This document shows positions 57,401 through 64,000 of a stretch of DNA of 64,000 nt, one piece after another (the stretch's first letter is position 1; each line of letters opens with the position of its first letter). The position numbers were made by a program, and so were the translations under genes. The notes beneath the pieces are model-generated. The model was not told the origin of the DNA and searched no databases. It saw only the letters and a program-made list of their open reading frames with translations. The DNA lies in the NCBI RefSeq assembly GCF_029407905.1, contig NC_073643.1, positions 31,462,001 to 31,526,000 on the forward strand, given 5' to 3'. This DNA comes from Bubalus kerabau (taxonomy: Eukaryota > Chordata > Mammalia > Artiodactyla > Bovidae).

Positions 57401-58843
57401 CCAACCATATGCAAACCATAAGAAAGCTAGCTTTACATTTAGGAATGTAGGCTGTTAACTGATTTGTGGCTAAAATTCCTCTACCTGGATGCCTTATTAT
57501 TTCACATCATTTCCCTCAATAGAAAAATAAATATAATTCAAATTTAGAGGAGAAAAACAAATTGCTAAATAAATTTTAGCATAGGATAGCAAACATTGAT
57601 CTAGAATAATAGGGAAGTAATTACCTAGCCCTGTTTTCTATCTTTAAAAAAACTCTTTACTATATGAGACTTGCTCTTTCTCTCTGGAAAGTACCAGATA
57701 TGCTACAGATTGCATAACAATCCCTCCCTTTTAATGAAATACATGATATATAAGCTTTAGCCTTAAGGCCCTTCTTCAATGCTAAAAATGAATATTAAAG
57801 ACTTACAGCATTATAATGAATAAAACTTAAATCTTTGAGAACCCAGTGTTCATCCTGACCCCTCATATTATTTCAAATGTATTTTGTACTAATTGTTTTG
57901 GGAAAACTCTTTCTCTTAGCTTAATATTTCAACTGTTTTAAAATAGGTAAACTTTATCATACATTATCACTTGAATAGAACAAATAATTTTAGTGCCTCC
58001 ATAGACAATTGGCTTTCAAGTTGAGACATGGTGATTTGTTTTTAAAAATAGAGAGAAATCATCAGCATTGAAATAGATTAAAATAGATGTCTTACTTAGA
58101 ATTATAAAAGCAGTTCCATTTTCATATGTCACATTTAAAGCACAGTTATTATTTTAAAAAGATATTTCAGACTGATATTATGGGTTTATTAACAAGAAAA
58201 GCCACTGTGTAATAGTACAATGATAAAGGATAAAAGATGAAAAAACAAGCAGAATATCATCTATTTTACTTTTTTGAATCTGTCTCAATGAAAATCATTT
58301 ACACAAAGACAAAGGGGACCCAGTTATTAAGTTACCAGGCTCACCTATTATTCTGTAATACTTGGAAGTCTTAAGAATATGATACACAAAAAAGTAAGTC
58401 ATCAAGCAAGCTGTAATCACTTTTAAAACTGGAACTTCATATACAAGGGTCATAAAAGTGCTCTTCGTATATGTATATATATATATGAGAAAAGGTTTTT
58501 GACCCCCAGCTCAAGACAGCAGATTAAGCATACATTTATTGCCCTGTGCCTCAAATTCTACTGACAAATATATATTGAGCACCTACTATGTAATGGGCAG
58601 TTGAAATGAAAATATGTCTAACAAGATGAACACGGTAGTGGTCTACCAGGAAGCTAACACCTGGGGCAAATTGCCGAACTCAGGAAGCAGAGAATTAAGC
58701 TGAGAAACCAGAGAGAGCATCAAAAGTACAGCCCGTAACAAGCTCAAGAAAATTTGGTGGTAATGAATTTGCCCTAAAATTAAAGAAAGCAATAGAGAAA
58801 CAAAGCAATAGAGAAACTCCACATTCCTCCTTATTCCCTAAAG
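57401..58843. other. Low-copy AT-rich DNA, no recognised feature
   Basis: About 1.4 kb, strongly AT-rich, with a short TA/GT run near 58466-58487. No gene or named repeat seen. Confidence 0.5.
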
Positions 58844-59045
58844 CAGGAATCAGCAAAATCTATAAAGGGCCAGATAATAAATGGTTTTAGCTTTGTGGGC
58901 CATACAATCTTTCTCTCGAAAGCACTCCAGTCTTCTCTTGCAGTGTAAAGCAATCATAGGCAACATTTAAGTGTGTTGTGTAGCTGTGTTCTAATAAAAC
59001 TTAATTTATAAAAATAAGTAGTAGATCAGAGTTTGCCAAGCCCTG
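58844..59045 (+). mobile_element. Ancient hAT-type non-autonomous DNA transposon
   Basis: Same family as 15459-15668: aaagggccagataataaatg, ctttgtgggccatac and gtgttctaataaaactt. The ends read caggaatcagcaaa and tttgccaagccctg, an imperfect terminal inverted repeat. Confidence 0.75.
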
Positions 59046-59070
59046 ATCTAAACTTTTGCCATAGTGTCTA

Positions 59071-59122
59071 TATTATATAGAAATGGAAATAAAAAATATT
59101 ATATAGAAATGGAAATAAAAAA
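59071..59122. repeat. Perfect 26-bp tandem duplication
   Basis: The 26-mer starting tattatatagaaatgg occurs at 59071-59096 and 59097-59122 without differences. Confidence 0.95.
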
Positions 59123-59446
59123 TAATTTAAAAGGAATATATATGGCCAGAATTTTATCTCTAGTCCAGCCTCTTCTCTGCATCCCAGGTCAGTCTGGCTG
59201 CCCTTCCCCGCATCCAGGTAATTCCTGCACCCCAGCATACCCAGTGTTAATCAGTTATACATAATGAATCCTTGTGATGAATCTTGGCCTTTCCTTTTCT
59301 GTTCTTTATCTCAATTAATAGGCTCTGCCTGTTTCACTACTTGAATGAATCAGTTCATTTCTCTCCCTCTTTCCTGCCCACAACAGTAGCAGAAACCCCC
59401 TAGACCACTACAGTATCGTCCCATCAGGTCCATGCTCATCCACCCA

Positions 59447-59507
59447 TTTGTCTATCTGTCTATCCATCTACCCATCCATCCATCCATTCATCTATCCAAT
59501 CTCTTCT
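59447..59507. repeat. (ATCC/ATCT)n tetranucleotide repeat
   Basis: Runs of ctat, ccat and catc units typical of a compound tetranucleotide microsatellite. The flank at 59123-59446 shows nothing recognised. Confidence 0.9.
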
Positions 59508-59509
59508 CC

Positions 59510-60850
59510 ATATTTTCAGTAATTTGTTCACCAAAAGTTTATCAAGTGCCATCTACATACCAGCCACACTTCCAGATACTGGACTTAAACTGGTGAACAG
59601 AAGATTTCTTTAAAAAAAAATCCCATTTTGTGGAGCTTCTATTCTGGTCTATGTGTGAAGAGGGTGGAGCAAGACAAATATAAGATAGAAGCAAATAATA
59701 TAGTTCCAGAAGGTGTTAAGTGTTAGAGGAGAATGCAAAATATGAAAAGGAGTAGAGTGAGGGGCATCTGGAGTGCTGGGGAAGTTCAGTTCAGTTCAGT
59801 TGCTCAGCCCAACTCTTTGTGACCCCACGGACTGCAGCACTCCAGGCTTCCTTGTCTATCACCAACTCTCGGGGCTTGCTCAAACATATGTCCATCGAGT
59901 TAGTGATGCCATCCAACCTTCTCATCCTCTATCCCCTTCTCCTCCTGTCTTCCATCTTTCTCAGCATCAGGGTCTTTTCCAATGAGTCACATCAGGTGGC
60001 CAAAGTATTGGAGCTTCAGCTTCAGCATCAGTCTTTCCAATGAATATTCAGGACTAATTTCCTTTAGGATGGACTGGTTGGATTTCCTTGTAGTCCAAGG
60101 GACTCTCAAGAGTCTTCTTCAACACCACAGTTCAAAAGCATCAAGTCTTTAGTGCTCAACTTTATGGTCCAACTCTCACATGCATACATGACTCCTGGAA
60201 AAACCATAGCTCTGACTAGACAGACCTTGTCAGCAAAGTGAGGTCTCTGCTCTACTGTGCCAGGGCAGTTGTGCACTTATCAGGGTTGTTGGAAGAAGCC
60301 TCTTTGAGGTGAGGATTGAGCAAACACTTGAAGGACTGAGTCAGTTGTGTTCCTGTCTACTGTGAAGAAGGGCAGCCCTGACAAAGAGAAGTTTCAGACA
60401 AAGTTCCCAGAGTGGGAACCTACCTATTGTTCTTGGAACCTCCAGGAGGCCAGTGTGGCTGGAGCAGAGCTGGCAGGAAGACACTCAGTCATCGTATCAT
60501 TGTAGTAGAGGAAGCAAAGACCTAAACTCTCTGTGAAGGGGACCAGAGACCACTACAGGGTTTTGAGCAAAAGGTCTGTCTTAAAAGAAGAGTTGAGGCA
60601 GCTGGGGGGATGATGGGATGTAGAGGGCAAGAGTGAGACCAGGAGGCTAGTCAGAAGGCAATGCCAGTCATCCAGGCTGGAGATGATGATGGCTGCAAAC
60701 AAGAAGGGTGGCCATGACAGAGGGCAAAGTGGTCAGATTCCAGATGGAATGGACATGGTGTGTGGGAGAAAGAGAAGCTCAAGTATGCACCAAGGTCATC
60801 CTTGGGAGGACAGAGTTGCCATCAATAAAAGAGGTTCAGGGTGGGGACCA
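59510..60850 (-). mobile_element. Long L2 LINE, split by BovB copy 13
   Basis: Reversed L2 from its 3' tail (aatttgttcaccaaaagttta ... ggtgaacagaagatttc) through gtggagcttctattctgg to the inner region: aggaggccagtgtggctggagcag (60446), gggttttgagcaaaagg (60559), atccaggctggagatgatga (60671) and cttgggaggacagagttgcc (60803). About 870 bp of L2 remain after removing BovB. No open frame. Confidence 0.8.
59786..60254 (-). mobile_element. BovB LINE copy 13, 3' fragment inside L2
   Basis: Starts with a GTTCA tail and runs to about gacagaccttgtcagcaaag. It carries only the C-terminal domain, with small deletions. L2 text resumes beyond 60254. Confidence 0.9.
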
Positions 60851-61079
60851 CAAGGAGATTGGTCCTAGACAAGCATCTTCTTTTCAAAAGCTACTTGTCA
60901 TGCCTGGTCACCCTTATATTTTCTTCTTCCTTGGCCTTATTCCCTTCCCTTCCTTATATGAAGAGTGAGATCCTCAGTGTTCCCTACATAAGGCTATAAA
61001 TTGGGTCCCTGCTCCCTGTCTGGCTTCACGTTTATACTAGATTTCCCATTAGGCTTATTCTTTGGGCCACACTGGCTTC

Positions 61080-61465
61080 TCTTCTGTTCCTTGAATGTGG
61101 ATACTCTTTCCAGTCTCCGAATAAGCAATTCTTCTGCCTGGAATTCCCAGTCATTCTCCCACCACCAACCTCCTGCTGCCCTCATTAATCTCAGTTTAAT
61201 CCTGTTTAAGCTTCAGATCTCAGCTTTGACACCATTACTTTAAGAAAACCTCCAGGTCTCCCCATATGCTCTCTCCCAGTGCACTCCCATCCCATTTCCT
61301 GTAATTATATAATTGTATAGTTATTCAATTCATGTCCTCTTCCCACTAGACTGTATATTCCTAGGGGGCTGGATTCACATGTTTTCCTCACCACTGTACC
61401 TCCAGTGCCTTGCACAATATTTACATTTAGTAAGTACTTAGTAAATGTCTACTGAATGAATGAAT
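61080..61465 (+). mobile_element. L2 LINE 3' part
   Basis: Plus-strand L2: ttcttctgcctggaattccc, cttcagatctcagctttgac, ctagactgtatattcctagg and a tail with tagtaaatgtctactgaatgaatg. It faces the reversed L2 about 230 bp to its left. Confidence 0.78.
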
Positions 61466-61599
61466 TGCAGTTTTCCATCCACCTAAAAGAAAATATCAGC
61501 TTATATGTTTACTTTTTTCCAGAGTGTTTTAGGGATATTGAACTTGAGAAAACACAAAGGAAATAATGCATTATCATTTAAAATAATTATTAATAAAAT

Positions 61600-62420
61600 T
61601 TGAAGTTCATTATGTTTATTACCAAGCTCAAGCTCATACTGCTTGATGCATGACAGGCCAGTAAATGAGAGACCAGTTGTTGGGGTAAGGAATAGTGACT
61701 GTATTTGGAAAATCAGCAAACAGAAAAGATGGTGGACTTTGTTGCAAAGAACCCTCTTGCCTGAGTTAGAATTTAGGCTTCTTTTATACTAAAAGGGGAG
61801 GAAGTAATTTCAAACATTTCCTGATTCCGATCAGCCTCCAGAGGAGATAGGTTAATTTCTCCCTGCAGTCAGTCATGGGTGGGCCTGGTCAGGATGTTTC
61901 CTGTGAGCTAAAGAAAAGTATTTCAGCTGATACTCATTACCTGGGAAGCAAGGTTCCCAGAGATGGACCATCATGTATGTATGTGTGTGTATTAGTCATT
62001 CAGTCATATTTGACTCTTTGCGACCCCCCATGAACTGTAGCCCGCCAGGCTCCTCTGCCCATGGGATTCTCCAGGTAAGAATACTGGAATGGGTTGCCAT
62101 TTCCTTCTCCAGGGGATCTACCCAACCCAGGGACCGAACCTAGGTTTCCTACATTGCAGGCAGACTCTCTAACATCTGAGCCATCAGGGAAGCCCTTTAT
62201 GTATAGTTTAAACTTAGAGATGACATCCCTTTAGTGGTTAACTTGTTATAGAATGCAAAGGTTTTTCCCTATCACATGCTCATTAGAGAGAATAAACCAC
62301 AAATGATCCCTTTCCTGTAAAATATGGTGCTGTTCACCAGTTTATGGTTCTCCTCAGAAAACAGAGGGTATTACAGACTCACATTCATTGTCTGTCCCTT
62401 GAAGATGGACTAAGTCGTTT
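61600..62420 (-). other. Possible ruminant ERV LTR, interrupted by Bov-tA
   Basis: The stretch 61600-61990 plus 62197-62420 has LTR-like features on the minus strand, including AATAAA in ttggtaataaacat near 61612, and I believe similar text occurs around ruminant endogenous retrovirus LTRs. I cannot fix TG...CA ends or a target duplication. No viral coding sequence lies nearby. Confidence 0.3.
61984..62196 (-). mobile_element. Bov-tA SINE
   Basis: Reversed body (tagtcattcagtcatatttg ...) and head (ccagggaccgaacctaggtt, ctgagccatcagggaagccc). Flanking atgtat repeats are consistent with a short target duplication. Confidence 0.92.
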
Positions 62421-62506
62421 TTTTTTTTTTTGGCCATTAAAACATGAGCAGAAATGATATATGCCAATTTCAGAGGCTTTTTTTTTTTTTTTCCCCAGAT
62501 AGAGGC

Positions 62507-62712
62507 ATTTCCCTCCCAGGTGGCTCAGTGGTCAAGAATCAGCCTGCCAATGCAGAAGGAGCAGTTTCGATCCCTGGGTTGGGAAGATCTCCTACAGTAG
62601 GAAATGTAGGATACTCCAGTATTCTTGCCTGGAAAATTCTATGGACAGAGGAGCCTGGTGGGCTGCAGTCCATGGAGTTACAAACAGTTGGACACGACTG
62701 AGTACACATGCG
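62507..62712 (+). mobile_element. Bov-tA SINE
   Basis: Head catttccctcccaggtggct and body to ggacacgactgagtacacatg. It follows a T-rich tract (62479-62492). Confidence 0.9.
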
Positions 62713-62744
62713 TTGTGCACCCCTCCAGCCTCCCTCACCTGGAA

Positions 62745-63060
62745 TAGAAACTTATTCTCTCACAGTTTTGGAGGCTAAAAGTCCAAAATCAAGATGTCAA
62801 TAAGACTATGCTTCTTCTGAAGGCTCTAGGGAACAATCTTTTGTTGACTCTTCCGGGTTCTGGTGGTTGTTGGTAATCCCTGGTATTTTTTGACTTCTAC
62901 ATGCATTACTCCAGTCTCTGCCTCCATCTTTACCTGGCCTTCTCCTTGTGTCGCTTTGTGTCCAGGTATCCCTCTTCTTTCTCTTATAAGGACACCAGTT
63001 GTTAGATTTAGGATTTAATCTAATCTGGTGGGCAAGGCAGAAAAAACTGTGTTGGCTGAA
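62745..63060 (-). mobile_element. MLT1-type LTR fragment (ERVL-MaLR)
   Basis: Reversed LTR text: attctctcacagttttggaggc, tctgaaggctctaggg, agtctctgcctccatcttta and cttataaggacaccagttgtt. Confidence 0.75.
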
Positions 63061-63113
63061 GTTGTCAGAGAACACCAAAGGATAAGACTTAATAGGAGGC
63101 TATGCTTAACAGG

Positions 63114-63319
63114 GGCTTCCCTGGTGGCTCAGATGGTAAAGTGTCTGTCTGCAATGCAGGAGACCCAGGTTTGATCCCTGGGTTGGGAAGGTCCGCTGGA
63201 GAAGGAAATGGCAGCCCACTCCAGTATTCTTGCCTGGAAAATACCATGGACGGCAGAGCCTGGTAGGCTACCATCGGGGTCGCAAAGAGTCGGACACGAC
63301 TGAGCAACTTCCCTTTCAC
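63114..63319 (+). mobile_element. Bov-tA SINE
   Basis: Full element with head ggcttccctggtggctcaga and tail cttccctttcac. Perfect 10-bp target duplication gcttaacagg at 63104-63113 and 63320-63329. It is among the least diverged SINEs here. Confidence 0.96.
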
Positions 63320-63329
63320 GCTTAACAGG

Positions 63330-63530
63330 ACTCCTAGTACGTTCTAAAGACTGTGCTAAGCATGTTATAGGTATTATCCTATTTAAACCCCATGGAGGTT
63401 GTTTACCATGAGATTGGTATTTTTATCCATTTTACAAGTGAGAAAACAGAGGTTTAGTGAAGTTTTTAAACAGCTTGCCCACTGGTCACTGAGAATTCCA
63501 ATCCAGCTCAGTCTAATTTACAATCCTGAG
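63330..63530 (-). mobile_element. MIR SINE
   Basis: Reversed MIR: gactgtgctaagcatgttata, ttatccattttacaagtgag and ggtcactgagaattccaa. Confidence 0.8.
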
Positions 63531-64000
63531 GTCCATGGACTTGCCTGTACTGCTCCTTCAATTCACCTGTTCCCTTGATGGTCTGCTAGAAAACAGGAAC
63601 CTAGATTCTGAACTACACAAAGTTTGGTTTTCTTTCTATAGTTATCCCAAGGCTGCATTGATCACGTGGCAAAATTAACAGTAAGAAAGAGAATAGAATA
63701 GTCAAACTACTCTTCAATTTCTATTTCAACAATGGCTTCCCTAGCTGATGTTTATGAACTAGTTAAACTCAGCTTTCCATCTTTCCCTTTATGAGATGCA
63801 ACCAACTTTCAGACTTCAATATTTTAACTTGGCCGTGGATACAAAGATCTGTCATATCAGAGGCCTTCATTTCTCCTCTAAGCATTAAAACAATCAGAAG
63901 AAACAGCAGGATCAAAAGAATCAACATGAAACCAAACCAACTCTAATTTTAAGTGTTTCCAACTTTGTTTCAAAACATCTTTATGAGGATTGTTTTCCAA
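63531..64000. other. Low-copy DNA to the window end
   Basis: No gene, repeat family or regulatory element recognised. Confidence 0.5.

Noticed and set aside
61600..62420. An endogenous retrovirus with coding regions near the possible LTR
   Set aside because: No gag, pol or env-like reading frame is visible anywhere in the window; at most there is a solo LTR.

Overview
The window is nuclear DNA of a ruminant, most likely a bovid. It is crowded with families known only from ruminants or their close relatives: BovB (an RTE-clade LINE), the Bov-A/Bov-A2 and Bov-tA SINEs that BovB is thought to mobilise, CHR-type tRNA-Glu SINEs shared with cetaceans and hippos, and young ruminant L1 3' ends. The sequence alone does not separate cattle, sheep, goat or other bovids. 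I found no host protein-coding gene, rRNA, functional tRNA, CRISPR array or bacterial-type feature. Almost every long open frame is a remnant of BovB or L1 or the antisense shadow of one. The window reads as intergenic or deep intronic DNA.

Layout. 1-13.6 kb: four BovB copies, two of them with L1 copies inserted cleanly inside, and an ancient twin-primed L1 split by BovB copy 3. 13.6-20.5 kb: a short L1, BovB copy 5, an old hAT element, low-copy AT-rich DNA, and a MIR split by BovB copy 6. 20.5-29 kb: a CHR-2 SINE, Bov-tA SINEs, an L2, two ruminant L1 tails, and a MER20 carrying another hAT element. 29-32.4 kb: the most complete BovB (copy 7), with an unusual tandem duplication at its 5' edge. 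32.4-41.9 kb: mostly low-copy DNA with an MLT1-type LTR carrying two Bov-A insertions and several Bov-tA copies. 41.9-44.1 kb: one MIR cut into three by two separate BovB insertions. 44.1-56.4 kb: MER20, Bov SINEs, several MIRs, and BovB copies 10, 11 and 12. 56.4-64 kb: a CHR-1-type SINE, an hAT element, a 1.3-kb L2 interrupted by BovB copy 13, a second L2, a possible ruminant LTR, an MLT1 LTR and three Bov-tA SINEs.

The nesting gives a relative time scale. MIR, L2, MER20/hAT and MLT1 are oldest; older L1 and CHR SINEs follow; then BovB; and Bov-A/Bov-tA plus the youngest L1 tails are inserted into BovB. By my boundary estimates the 13 BovB copies cover about 18 kb, over a quarter of the window. 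None retains an intact open reading frame. BovB encodes an apurinic-type (APE) endonuclease followed by a reverse transcriptase (RT). Bov-A SINEs carry BovB-like ends, which fits their being mobilised in trans by BovB.

I did not find a previously undescribed biological system. The points most worth checking are a nonsense codon shared by three BovB copies, two Bov-A insertions at the same site of two different BovB copies, the tandem duplication with a perfect hairpin at the 5' edge of BovB copy 7, and a probable tail-only retroposition event.
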